Source: a virus
Virus record (IMG/VR): IMGVR_UViG_3300009425_000068
Location: 1 to 28,551 of that record
Length of the DNA stretch: 28,551 nucleotides
Strand: one strand, 5' to 3'
Part shown: positions 1 to 8,748 of the stretch, piece after piece
How the letters are laid out: the number at the start of each line of letters is the position of its first letter
Position numbering within the stretch: position 1 is the first letter of the stretch
Made by a program: the position numbers and the translations under genes
Notes under the pieces: model-generated
What the model was told of the DNA's origin: nothing
Database searches by the model: none
The model's input: only the letters and a program-made list of their open reading frames with translations

Positions 1-1
1 A

Positions 2-598
2 AATTTTGAGTCTGTTGCAAGTTCTTCAGGTGCATATGCTCTAAAAAATGCTTATGACAAAAATGTCTTAGCAGCAATGGTAGCTGGTGCTGGAACTACA
101 AATGGTTCTGACGGATCTGGCAACGCTGATGTAGGAGTATACCCAGAGGGTACTTCTCTAGCATCTAGTGCTGAAGTTGATCCAATCAACATCTTAGCTA
201 AACATTCTAAACAATTAAACTCAGCAGACGTTCCAGAAGAAAATAGATTCTTCGTAGCTGGACCTGAGTTTTATGAGCAACTAGGACAGGCAAATAGTAA
301 GCTAATGGCTGATACTACTGGCAATGCTGCACCATTAAGAAATGGTAAAGTATATCAAGGTAAGATCAATAACATGAGCTTATACATGAGCAATAACTTT
401 GCTGCTGCTAGTACTTCTAATGTTTTCTTATGTTTATCTGGTCACATGTCTTCCACTGCAACTGCTAATCACATTGCAAAAATGGAAGTCGTTAGAGATC
501 AAGATTCATTTGCTGACGTAGTTAGAGGCTTACATGTGTTTGGTAGAAAAGTACTAAGATCAGAAGGTCTTATTGCTGAATTTTTATTAATTGATTAA
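2..598 (+). CDS. Major capsid protein, C-terminal part (5' end outside window)
   Basis: This is the C-terminal part of what reads as the major head protein, which forms the icosahedral shell. The frame is open from base 2, so the true start lies upstream; the ATG at 77 is an internal methionine. The visible part ends with a motif typical of HK97-fold capsid proteins of podoviruses: a 'RFFVAGPEFYEQL' segment, then 'VYQGKINNMSLYMSNN', and near the end 'DVVRGLHVFGRKVLR'. The next gene follows after 19 bases, and a terminator stands about 485 bases downstream, the usual place for one after a strongly expressed capsid gene. The family is recognised by pattern memory, not by a search. The first third or more of the protein is missing here. 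Confidence 0.82.
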   Translation, partial: NFESVASSSGAYALKNAYDKNVLAAMVAGAGTTNGSDGSGNADVGVYPEGTSLASSAEVDPINILAKHSKQLNSADVPEENRFFVAGPEFYEQLGQANSKLMADTTGNAAPLRNGKVYQGKINNMSLYMSNNFAAASTSNVFLCLSGHMSSTATANHIAKMEVVRDQDSFADVVRGLHVFGRKVLRSEGLIAEFLLID

Positions 599-617
599 TT
601 AGGAAAGGAATAATAAC

Positions 618-1070
618 ATGGCTACTTATGACGTAACAGGTAATACTAGTTCAACTAGTGTACCTTCAAGAAAGAACCCTGGTGTAAGAACTCCTTACCT
701 AGTGGAAAATACAATTGACATATCAAAAGTCAACAGCGATGCTGGAACAACAAACGGAGATGTACTACAAGTAATAGACATTCCTGCTGAAACTCTAGTA
801 CTACACGCTGGTATTGAAGTTATTACTGCACTATCTAGTAGTGCAACTATGGACTTTGGTATCACTGGTGGAGACGTTGACGTATTTGTTGATGGAGATG
901 CTAACGCAACAGGATACTCTGTACTAACAGCTACTGCAAGACCAATTATTGCAAGTGCTGACACTATCGACTTACTAGTCGCAGGTGCAGATTCTTCTGC
1001 AGGTAAAGTCAGAGTCTTCGCACTTTTGTGTGATGTTTCTGGTGTTTACGAAACAGCAAACAATGCTTAA
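618..1070 (+). CDS. Putative capsid-associated (decoration-like) virion protein
   Basis: This 150-residue protein is acidic, rich in Ala, Thr, Val and Asp, and has no cysteine except one near the C-terminus. The even spread of short beta-strand-like stretches suggests a small beta-sandwich. It has no signal peptide or membrane segment. The start is supported by an AGGAAAGGA ribosome binding site about 8 bases upstream. It lies between the major capsid gene and a terminator, so it would be made in amounts similar to capsid protein. That fits a head decoration or head-stabilising protein. I do not recognise a named family, so the role comes from position and composition only. Confidence 0.55.
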   Translation: MATYDVTGNTSSTSVPSRKNPGVRTPYLVENTIDISKVNSDAGTTNGDVLQVIDIPAETLVLHAGIEVITALSSSATMDFGITGGDVDVFVDGDANATGYSVLTATARPIIASADTIDLLVAGADSSAGKVRVFALLCDVSGVYETANNA

Positions 1071-1083
1071 TTGTTAATTAGTT

Positions 1084-1106
1084 GGGAGCCTTCGGGCTCC
1101 CTTCTA
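1084..1106 (+). terminator. Rho-independent terminator with UUCG loop
   Basis: A perfect 7-bp stem, GGGAGCC paired with GGCTCCC (1084-1090 with 1095-1101), closes a TTCG tetraloop and is followed by TTCTATT. UUCG loops closed by a C-G pair are exceptionally stable and are common in real terminators. The U-run is interrupted, so read-through into the tail genes is likely. The position directly after the capsid genes matches where T7-like phages attenuate late transcription. Confidence 0.85.
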
Positions 1107-1121
1107 TTACTAAAGGAATTT

Positions 1122-1301
1122 ATGGCTACAATAGATTTAAGAAATACTACAGAGGCATCAACTGGACAAAAAAAAGTTGAAATGTATGGCGAGTCTACTA
1201 TACATTTAGATGATAAGACCAAACAGTGTGACTGTGGGGCAAAAATAAAAGAACAAGATGCAAAAATAGACAAGATATTAAAATTATTAGAGAATAGATA
1301 A
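1122..1301 (+). CDS. Small coiled-coil protein with CxCG motif
   Basis: This is a 59-residue protein. I start it at the ATG at 1122 because AAAGGAAT stands just upstream and because starting earlier would run through the terminator hairpin. The N-terminal half is polar. It is followed by 'KQCDCGAKI' and then a heptad-patterned helix (EQDAKIDKILKLLEN) likely to form a coiled coil. The CxC could bind a metal or form a disulphide. It overlaps the next gene by one base (TAATG), which suggests translational coupling to the tail adaptor. The function is unknown; a small virion or assembly protein is possible. Confidence 0.7.
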   Translation: MATIDLRNTTEASTGQKKVEMYGESTIHLDDKTKQCDCGAKIKEQDAKIDKILKLLENR

Positions 1302-2395
1302 TGAATTATTTAACACTAACTAATCAGGTATTAGCAGAATTAAATGAAGTGCAACTAACTAGTAGTAACTTTGTTAGTGGTGCTGTAGGTATTCAACAGA
1401 CTACAAAAGATGTAGTTAATAAAGCACTTAGAGATGTATACTCTTCAGAGCTAGAATGGCCTTGGTTACATAGTGATAAGATACAAGCAACTTTTGCAGG
1501 ACAAAAAGAATATGCACTACCTACTGATTATAGATCAGTTGACTATGATTCATTCTACATAGTTCCTACAGAGTTAGTAACAAATTCAACTTTTGATAGT
1601 AACATAACTAATTGGACAACTTCATCTGGAACTCCAGCATATACAGCTACAGGAAATGGTAGACTAAGATTAAATGCAGCAGCAGCTTATGCTACTCTAT
1701 CAACAGTAAAGAATAAAGAATACAGATTACAAGTTAGATTAATAGATAGTTCTTCTAGCGGATCTAGTTTAAAAATACAAGTAGGCACTTCTCCTGCAGG
1801 CACACAAAATTTAAGTACTACTTTAACAATAGCTGATTTTGGTGATGGCTCAATTCTAGATATTAAATTTACAGCAACTGCATCTACTTCATACTTAACT
1901 TTAGATAATGATGACTCCAATAATTTAGATGTAGATTTTGTAAAGGTATCAGAAAATATTGCACCTAAAAAATTAACATACATTACATATGATGATTATA
2001 GAAGAAGATTTTTAAGTACTGCACAGATAAATAGTAGTGATCAGTACGGAGTTCCTGATTATATATACAAATCACAAGACGGAAAGTTTGGATTGTATCG
2101 TATACCAGATTCAGATGGGTATAGCATAAACTACGAATATTGGAAAACTCATGATGATTTATCGGCTACAACCGATACTCCAGATATACCTGCCAGATTT
2201 CATGATGTAGTAATAGCAAGAACTAAGTACTATATATATCAACTACGATCTGATCCTCAGTTTACTCAATTTGCTGCAGCAGACTATCAGGCAGGAATAA
2301 AAAGAATGAGAATAGAATTAATTAATTCTCCAACACAAATGTTAGATACTCGTGTAAACATTACTAAAACTAGAGGAGCTGCAATAGGTGGCTGA
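1301..2395 (+). CDS. Tail tubular protein A-like adaptor (T7 gp11 type) with inserted beta-sandwich domain
   Basis: The protein is 364 residues long. Residues 1-90 and about 219-340 look like the helical adaptor that joins the portal to the tail in T7-like phages: an N-terminal helix pair with 'NKALRDVYSSELEWPWL', the 'YALPTDYRSVDY' turn, then 'LTYITYDDYRRRFL', 'GLYRIPDSDGYSINYEYWK' and 'PARFHDVVIARTKYYIYQ'. T7 gp11 is about 196 residues. The excess is a block at about 91-218 that starts with 'LVTNSTFDSNITNWT', a typical opening of CBM4/9-like carbohydrate-binding beta-sandwiches. The gene overlaps its upstream neighbour by one base and its downstream neighbour by eight, so the three are likely coupled. 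The adaptor call is from family knowledge; the sugar-binding role of the insert is inference. Confidence 0.75.
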   Translation: MNYLTLTNQVLAELNEVQLTSSNFVSGAVGIQQTTKDVVNKALRDVYSSELEWPWLHSDKIQATFAGQKEYALPTDYRSVDYDSFYIVPTELVTNSTFDSNITNWTTSSGTPAYTATGNGRLRLNAAAAYATLSTVKNKEYRLQVRLIDSSSSGSSLKIQVGTSPAGTQNLSTTLTIADFGDGSILDIKFTATASTSYLTLDNDDSNNLDVDFVKVSENIAPKKLTYITYDDYRRRFLSTAQINSSDQYGVPDYIYKSQDGKFGLYRIPDSDGYSINYEYWKTHDDLSATTDTPDIPARFHDVVIARTKYYIYQLRSDPQFTQFAAADYQAGIKRMRIELINSPTQMLDTRVNITKTRGAAIGG

Positions 2396-3929
2396 TACTT
2401 CACAAATATCTCCCTTTATATATGGGTGCTCTGGAGGTTTAGTATTAAACAAAGATACTTTTTCTTTTCAACCAGGAGAGTCTAGAATATTACAAAACTT
2501 TGAGCCAGACATTAAGGGCGGATATAAAAAAATATTAGGTACTTCATTTTATAATACTAATATTGTTCCTCAAGTATCTAATGCTAATGAACGCGTAGTA
2601 ATGTCTGCTATATTTAATGATAGGGTATTAGTAGCAAGAGGTGGAACTATATATCAAGGAGATGCGGGCAGTGGTAGTTGGACATCTGTACAAGCTAGTT
2701 TAGGAACTCCTACTGCTAACTATACATTTAGTAAATTTAATTTTACTGGGACAGACAATATAGTAGTAGCAACGGGAACTTCATTTCCTAAGATAATAGA
2801 TACTTCTTATAATGTAATTAATGTTAATGCGTCAGGAAGTCAAGATACTTTTAGTATTGTTGAAGTGTTTAAAAATCATATCTTTTTTGCAGGCGCTACA
2901 GGATCTACACAAGAAATTAAATTTATGGGTCCTTTTCAAACTAATGATTTTACTACTGGTAATGGTGGTGGTGCTATTAAAGTAGATACTACAATTATAG
3001 GAATGAAAGTATTTAGGGGTAGCCTATTTATATTTGGGCTAGACAAAATATTTAAGTTAACTGGAACTTCATTAAGTGATTTTTCTATAACTCCAGTAAC
3101 AAGAACTATTGGTTGCTTAGATCGTGGATCAATTCAAGAGCTTGGTGGTGATATTGTATTTCTTGCACCAGATGGAATTAGAACTATTGCAGGTACAGAA
3201 AGAATTGACGATGTCGAATTAGGTACTGTGTCTAAACAAATACAAGAACGTATTGATGAGGTTGGAGTAGATAATATAAGTTCTTTAGTAATAAGAAAAA
3301 AATCTCAATACAGAATGTTTTACCCTAAAACAAGTGGAGCAGAAGTAGCTTCTAGAGCAGTAATATCTGTTGTAAAAACTAATAGTAATACTGGACAATT
3401 AGGTTATGAATATGCAGATATGTTAGGAGTTAAGCCGTCTTGTTGTGATTCTGATTTTGTAGGATCTACTGAAACTGCAGTACATGGTGGCTATGATGGT
3501 TACATATATCTGCAGGAATCAGGTAATGTATTTACTAGAGTAGGCGGTACAGCAAACATAGAAAGTATTTATAAGTCTCCCGATTTAGCAATGGGAGATC
3601 CAGGCATACGCAAGAGTATGCAAAGAGTTATTGTAAACTATACTAATGAAGGGTTAGTAGATGCTGATCTTACATTAAGATATGATTATGATTCGGCAAC
3701 AACGCCACAACCAAGTACTTATCCTTTAAATACAGGAAACGTACCAGCAATTTACGGAACAGGAACATACAACAATTCTACCTATAATCAATCAAGTCTA
3801 CCTTTAGTAAGACAAGATGTACAAGGATCAGGATTTGCAGTAGCTATTAAAGTTATTGATAGTAGTGCCTTTCCACCAATAAGTTTAAAAGGTTTTGAAC
3901 TAGAATTTACCCCAGGAGGCAGAAGATAA
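2388..3929 (+). CDS. Tail tubular protein B / tail nozzle-like protein
   Basis: This 513-residue protein begins with GTG at 2388, set by AGAGGAG about 9 bases upstream; no ATG fits in this frame. The body shows repeated short beta-strands separated by turns, as in the beta-propeller of podoviral nozzle proteins (P22 gp10 and T7 gp12 type). Examples are 'ILQNFEPDIKGGYKKILGT' near the N-terminus, 'VFKNHIFFAGA', 'VFRGSLFIFGLDKIFKLTGT' and 'LGGDIVFLAPDGIRTIAGT'. The first of these, about residue 33 onward, resembles the start of many marine phage tail proteins. Its place directly after the gp11-like adaptor and before the fibre supports the nozzle role at the lower end of the tail. It has no membrane segment. 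Confidence 0.72.
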   Translation: MADTSQISPFIYGCSGGLVLNKDTFSFQPGESRILQNFEPDIKGGYKKILGTSFYNTNIVPQVSNANERVVMSAIFNDRVLVARGGTIYQGDAGSGSWTSVQASLGTPTANYTFSKFNFTGTDNIVVATGTSFPKIIDTSYNVINVNASGSQDTFSIVEVFKNHIFFAGATGSTQEIKFMGPFQTNDFTTGNGGGAIKVDTTIIGMKVFRGSLFIFGLDKIFKLTGTSLSDFSITPVTRTIGCLDRGSIQELGGDIVFLAPDGIRTIAGTERIDDVELGTVSKQIQERIDEVGVDNISSLVIRKKSQYRMFYPKTSGAEVASRAVISVVKTNSNTGQLGYEYADMLGVKPSCCDSDFVGSTETAVHGGYDGYIYLQESGNVFTRVGGTANIESIYKSPDLAMGDPGIRKSMQRVIVNYTNEGLVDADLTLRYDYDSATTPQPSTYPLNTGNVPAIYGTGTYNNSTYNQSSLPLVRQDVQGSGFAVAIKVIDSSAFPPISLKGFELEFTPGGRR

Positions 3930-3930
3930 C

Positions 3931-6900
3931 ATGGCAGGCTACTCAGCTCGACAGAGCTCATATTCAAGTGGAGATACTATTAACGCTGCACATAGTAATG
4001 ATGAATTTAATACTATATTAGCAGCATTTAATGTATCAACAGGACACACACATGACGGCAGTAGTGCTGGTGATGGTGGCCCTATATCTAATCTATTTAG
4101 TAATGCACTAGTATTTGGTACTAATGCAAATACAGATATAGCAATTACATTTAATGCTACTAGTAATGATGGTGTATTAACATGGATGGAAGACGAAGAT
4201 TACTTCCAGTTCTCTGATGATATATTATTAGCAACTACAGAAAAATTACAGTTTAGAGACACTGCTGTATATATTAACTCATCTGCAGATGGTCAACTAG
4301 ACTTAGTGGCAGATACAGAAATACAAATAGCAGCTACTACAGTAGATATTAATGGTGCAGTAGATATATCTGGCAACTTAGGAGTTGGTGGTAATCTAAC
4401 AGTAACAGGTACTACGACTTTTAACGGTGGTACACTTACTTTAGGAAACTCAGCAGGTGACAATGTTGTATTTGGTGCTGACGTAGACTCTAGTATTATA
4501 CCTGATGATGATGATACTTATGACCTTGGTAGTTCTTCACAAGAATGGAGAAACTTATTTATTGATGGTACAGCTAATATAGATAGCCTTGTAGCTGATA
4601 CAGCAGATATTAATGGTGGTACTATTGACGGTGCAGTTATTGGTGGTGCAAGTGCAGCTGCCATAACAGGTACAGCAATTACTGGTACTAGTTTTGTTAT
4701 AGGTTCCGCAGACATTGGAGAAGCAGAACTAGAAATATTAGATGGTGCTACGCTTTCAACTGATGAGATTAATCTCCTTGATGGCGTTACAGCTACAACT
4801 GCAGAGTTAAATATTTTAGATGGTGTTACAGCAAGTGCAACAGATATTAATCTTATTGATGGAATAACCAACGGAACAGTAATAGCAAGTAAGGCTATTA
4901 TAACAGATTTAAACAAAGACATAACTGGTGGTAGAAATATTACTATTAGTGGAGAACTTGATGCGGCTACTTTAGATATATCAGGTAATGTTGATATTAA
5001 CGGAACTACAAACTTAGATGTTGTTGATATAGATGGTGCTGTTGACATGGCTACAACTCTTACTGTAGCAGGTAACGTAGACTTTAATGGTGATTTAGAT
5101 GTAGATGGAACATTAGAAACAGATGCCCTTACTATTGCTGGCGTAACTCTAGCAGAAACAATTAGTGATACTGTAGGAGCTATGGTAACAAGCAATACTG
5201 AATCAGGTATTACAGTAGCTTATCAAGATGCAGATAATACATTAGACTTTACAATCGGTACACTTAACCAAGATACAAGTGGTACAGCAGCAATAGCCAC
5301 AACAGTTACTATTACAGACAACGAAAACACAAACGAAAACAACGCAATTATCTTTACATCTGGTGGAGACTTAGATGGTGGTAACTTAGGTTTAGAATCA
5401 GATGGTGATTTAAAATACAATCCAAGCACAGGAACATTAAGTGTACCTAACGTATCAGTAAGTGGTACATTTAGTACGGTTAATAGTGTTACTATGGATG
5501 CTAACAATGCTGTAATCTTTGAAGGATCAACGGCTGATGCTCACGAAACAACCTTAACATCTATTGATGCTACAGATGATAGAACAATATCTCTACCTAA
5601 CGTATCAGGTACAATTCCTGTATTAGCTGTAGCAAGTAATACACAAATTACTTCTACACCTGAAGAGTTAAATGCCTTAGACGGTATTACTGCAGTAGTC
5701 GGAGAGCTTAATGCTCTTGACATAGGCTCTACAGCTGTTGGTACAGCAGTAGCTTCTAAAGCAGTTATATTAGATTCTAACAAAGATTATACAGGCATAA
5801 GAAACTTAACAATTACTGGTGAGCTAGATGCAGCTACACTAGACATTTCAGGTGCAATAGACGTAGCTGGAACATCAAACTTAGACATAGTGGATATAGA
5901 CGGTGCTGTTGATATGGCTTCTACCCTTCAAGTTGATGGTGTAGCTACTTTTACTGGCAGAGATATTCATAGTGGTGGCATTACTATTGCCAATGCAGGA
6001 CAAATTGGCTCAGTTGGAGATACTGATGCAATCGCAATCGCAAGTGATGGAGTTGTTACTCTCACACAAAAATTAGTAGGTACTGAATTAGACATCTCAG
6101 GCAACATAGACGTAAACGGAACATCAAACCTAGACGTAGTAGATATAGACGGAGCTGTAGATATGGCAACTACACTTACACTTGCTGGTAATGCAGACTT
6201 TAATGGTGATTTAGATGTTGACGGTACTACTAACCTTGATGTCGTAGACATTGATGGTGCGGTAGACATGGCTACTACACTAGCAGTAACAGGTATTGCT
6301 ACTTTTACAGATGATATAATTATAGGTGATGGCAAAACTATTGGTTCTGCTTCAGATGTTGATGCAATAACAATCGCTGCAAACGGACAACTAACACTTA
6401 CACAAACATTAATAGGTACAGCATTAGACATATCTGGTGATGCTGACATTGATGGTACACTAGAAGCTGACGCTATAACAGTTGATGGTACTGCACTAGC
6501 TACAGTTATTGCAGGAACAACAGTCACTAACACAACAAACTCTGCTCACGTTCTAGTAACTGACAATGAAAGCACAAATGAAGAAAATCTTATTGCTTTT
6601 GTAGAAGGTGCAACATCAAGTACAGGTAATGTTGGACTAGAAATGGATGGCAATTTTGCGTATAACCCAAGTACAGGTACAGTTTCAGCTACTATATTTA
6701 AAGGCAATATTGATGCAGTTGATGGAGACTTTGATGGTACTCTTGAGGCTGATGCGATAACTATAGGGGGTACAGCTATTGGTTCTATTTATAGTGTTAT
6801 AGCAGGTAGCTCTAGTATTGTAACAACTGGTGCTTTAAATAGTGGATCTATTACTTCTGGTTTTGGAACCATTAATAATGGGGCATCTGCTATTACAACT

Positions 6901-8748
6901 ACTGGTACAGTTAATTTTGGTAGCCTAGCTGACGGAACCATAACAGTTACAGCATTTGTAGACGAAGATGATATGAGTACAAATTCAGCTACATTAGTAC
7001 CTACCCAGCAGTCTGTAAAGGCTTATGTAGACGCAAATGCTGGTGGGGGTTTATCGTTAATTGATGAAGATAATATGGCTAGTGATTCTGCTGGTAGACC
7101 ACCAAGTCAACAGTCTGTAAAGGCTTTTGTGACTGGATTAACAGGGGGTAACATTGTTGCAACTGGAGCATTAAATTCAGGCTCAGTTACATCAGGATTT
7201 GGAAACATAGATACAGGATCATCTACAATTACAACAACAGGTTTAATTAGTGGTGGTTCTTTAGATATTGATAATGTTTTAATTAATGGCACAACAATAG
7301 GACATACAGATGATACCGATTTAATAACTGTAGCAGATGGTTTAGTAACTGTTGCTGGTGAAATATCAGTAACTACATTAGATATTGGAGGTACTAATGT
7401 ATCTTCAACTGCAGCAGAATTAAATATCCTTGATGGAGTAACTTCAACGGCAGCAGAACTAAACATCTTAGATGGTGTTACTTCTACAGCCGCAGAACTT
7501 AATATACTCGATGGAGTAACTTCAACTGCAGCAGAATTAAATGCTTTAGATGGCATTACCGCAGTTGTAGGTGAGCTAAATGCTCTTGATATAGGATCTA
7601 CGGCTGTAGGAACTGCTGTAGCTTCTAAGGCTGTTATACTAGATTCAAATAAAGATTATACTGGAATTAGAAATTTAACTGTATCTGGTGAACTTGATGC
7701 AGCTACTGGTGATTTTAGTGGTAACGTAGATATAGATGGTACATTAGAAGCTGATGCCATTACTGTAAACGGTACAGCATTGGCTGAAGTTATTTCTGAT
7801 ACTGTTGGAGCTATGGTAAGTTCTAACACTGAGTCAGGAATTACAGTAGCCTATCAAGATGCAGACAATACTCTAGACTTTACAGTTGGAACTCTTAACC
7901 AAAACACTACAGGTTCGGCAGCTACTTTAACAACAGCAAGAACTATTGGTGGCGTAAGTTTTAATGGTAGTGCAAATATTAATTTACCAGGTGTAAATGC
8001 AGCAGGTAACCAAAATACTTCAGGTTCAGCAGCTACTTTAACAAATGCTAGAACAATTGGTGGTGTTTCGTTTAACGGTTCTGCTAATATTAACTTACCT
8101 GGCGTAAATGCAGCAGGTAACCAAAATACTTCAGGTACTGCAGCTACAGTAACTACTGCAGCTCAATCAAACATTACATCATTAGGCACACTAACAACTT
8201 TAACAGTTGATGATATAACTATAAATGGTAGTACAATATCAGATGGTGGTGATCTTACACTTGATGTAGATGGAGATATTATATTAGATGCTAATGGTGG
8301 TGACATATTTTTTAAAGACAATGGTACTACATTTGGTAGTGCAACTAATACTTCAGGAAATTTAATAATTAAATCAGGCACAACTACTGCCGCCACTTTT
8401 AGTGGAGCTAATGTAACACTTGCAGGTACTGTAGGATCGGGTGCAATAACTAGTTCTGGAAACATCACAGCCTTTAGTGACCAACGATTAAAATCAGACA
8501 TCAAAACAATAGATAATGCCTTAGACAAAGTGTCTAAAATGAGAGGTGTTATGTTTATTAAAGATGGAGAACTATCTAGTGGTGTTATAGCACAAGAGAT
8601 GGAACAAGTTGCTCCTGAATTAGTTATGGATGGAGAATATAAATCAGTAGCTTATGGCAATATAGTTGGTTATCTTATTGAATCAATTAAAGAATTAAAA
8701 GCTGAAGTCACAAACTTAAAATGCAGAAAAGAATGTGAGTGTAACTAA
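3931..8748 (+). CDS. Giant repetitive tail fibre with C-terminal S74 intramolecular chaperone
   Basis: This 1605-residue protein is the receptor-binding fibre or a long side fibre. The N-terminal ~150 residues (with 'GHTHDGSS' and 'WMEDEDYFQFSDD') form the likely tail-attachment head. The shaft is built of short beta-repeats such as LDISGNVDINGTTNLDVVDIDG, tandem STAAELNILDGVT units (nt 7405-7560) and two 37-residue GGVSFNGSANINLPGVN units (nt 7900-8121). The C-terminus carries a peptidase S74 chaperone: Ser1516-Asp-Gln-Arg-Leu-Lys1521 and GVIAQEMEQVAPELV. In this family the domain trimerises the shaft, then cuts itself off in front of the serine, here releasing about 90 residues. The last eight residues are Cys-rich (CRKECECN). 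The stop overlaps the next start by one base. Fibre and S74 calls are secure; the ligand is unknown. Confidence 0.9.
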   Translation: MAGYSARQSSYSSGDTINAAHSNDEFNTILAAFNVSTGHTHDGSSAGDGGPISNLFSNALVFGTNANTDIAITFNATSNDGVLTWMEDEDYFQFSDDILLATTEKLQFRDTAVYINSSADGQLDLVADTEIQIAATTVDINGAVDISGNLGVGGNLTVTGTTTFNGGTLTLGNSAGDNVVFGADVDSSIIPDDDDTYDLGSSSQEWRNLFIDGTANIDSLVADTADINGGTIDGAVIGGASAAAITGTAITGTSFVIGSADIGEAELEILDGATLSTDEINLLDGVTATTAELNILDGVTASATDINLIDGITNGTVIASKAIITDLNKDITGGRNITISGELDAATLDISGNVDINGTTNLDVVDIDGAVDMATTLTVAGNVDFNGDLDVDGTLETDALTIAGVTLAETISDTVGAMVTSNTESGITVAYQDADNTLDFTIGTLNQDTSGTAAIATTVTITDNENTNENNAIIFTSGGDLDGGNLGLESDGDLKYNPSTGTLSVPNVSVSGTFSTVNSVTMDANNAVIFEGSTADAHETTLTSIDATDDRTISLPNVSGTIPVLAVASNTQITSTPEELNALDGITAVVGELNALDIGSTAVGTAVASKAVILDSNKDYTGIRNLTITGELDAATLDISGAIDVAGTSNLDIVDIDGAVDMASTLQVDGVATFTGRDIHSGGITIANAGQIGSVGDTDAIAIASDGVVTLTQKLVGTELDISGNIDVNGTSNLDVVDIDGAVDMATTLTLAGNADFNGDLDVDGTTNLDVVDIDGAVDMATTLAVTGIATFTDDIIIGDGKTIGSASDVDAITIAANGQLTLTQTLIGTALDISGDADIDGTLEADAITVDGTALATVIAGTTVTNTTNSAHVLVTDNESTNEENLIAFVEGATSSTGNVGLEMDGNFAYNPSTGTVSATIFKGNIDAVDGDFDGTLEADAITIGGTAIGSIYSVIAGSSSIVTTGALNSGSITSGFGTINNGASAITTTGTVNFGSLADGTITVTAFVDEDDMSTNSATLVPTQQSVKAYVDANAGGGLSLIDEDNMASDSAGRPPSQQSVKAFVTGLTGGNIVATGALNSGSVTSGFGNIDTGSSTITTTGLISGGSLDIDNVLINGTTIGHTDDTDLITVADGLVTVAGEISVTTLDIGGTNVSSTAAELNILDGVTSTAAELNILDGVTSTAAELNILDGVTSTAAELNALDGITAVVGELNALDIGSTAVGTAVASKAVILDSNKDYTGIRNLTVSGELDAATGDFSGNVDIDGTLEADAITVNGTALAEVISDTVGAMVSSNTESGITVAYQDADNTLDFTVGTLNQNTTGSAATLTTARTIGGVSFNGSANINLPGVNAAGNQNTSGSAATLTNARTIGGVSFNGSANINLPGVNAAGNQNTSGTAATVTTAAQSNITSLGTLTTLTVDDITINGSTISDGGDLTLDVDGDIILDANGGDIFFKDNGTTFGSATNTSGNLIIKSGTTTAATFSGANVTLAGTVGSGAITSSGNITAFSDQRLKSDIKTIDNALDKVSKMRGVMFIKDGELSSGVIAQEMEQVAPELVMDGEYKSVAYGNIVGYLIESIKELKAEVTNLKCRKECECN
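5665..5811 (+). repeat. First copy of a 49-codon dispersed fibre repeat
   Basis: These 49 codons encode the segment from ELNALDGITAVVGELNALD to YTGIRNLT. The same 49 residues recur at 7534-7680. The two copies differ at 26 of 49 codons, and all the differences are synonymous. Confidence 0.95.
7405..7560 (+). repeat. Four tandem 39-base repeats (STAAELNILDGVT)
   Basis: Four head-to-tail 13-residue units lie at 7405, 7444, 7483 and 7522. The first three are identical in protein; the fourth has two changes (I to A, V to I). Codons differ between units at many positions, for example leucine as TTA, CTA or CTT at the same place. Related single units occur upstream around 4690-4860. Confidence 0.95.
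7534..7680 (+). repeat. Second copy of the 49-codon dispersed fibre repeat
   Basis: This copy is identical in protein sequence to 5665-5811 but strongly different in DNA (26 synonymous codon changes). It starts inside the fourth unit of the 39-base tandem repeat. Confidence 0.95.
7900..8121 (+). repeat. Two tandem 111-base repeats in the fibre shaft
   Basis: There are two 37-codon units, at 7900-8010 and 8011-8121, plus the start of a third at 8122 (QNTSGTAAT). The units share 35 of 37 residues yet differ synonymously at 13 codons, including serine swaps between AGT and TCG or TCT. The GGVSFNGSANINLPGVN core is common in phage fibre shafts. Confidence 0.93.

Noticed and set aside
7405-8121. 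CRISPR-like array
   Set aside because: Regular repeats are present, but they are in frame, encode identical peptides, have no unique spacers, and belong to the fibre shaft.
4518-8528. Long minus-strand reading frames opposite the tail fibre (up to 225 codons)
   Set aside because: They are rich in Ser, Val, Pro and Ile in a low-complexity way, have no ribosome binding sites, and arise because the repetitive plus-strand codons give few antisense stops.
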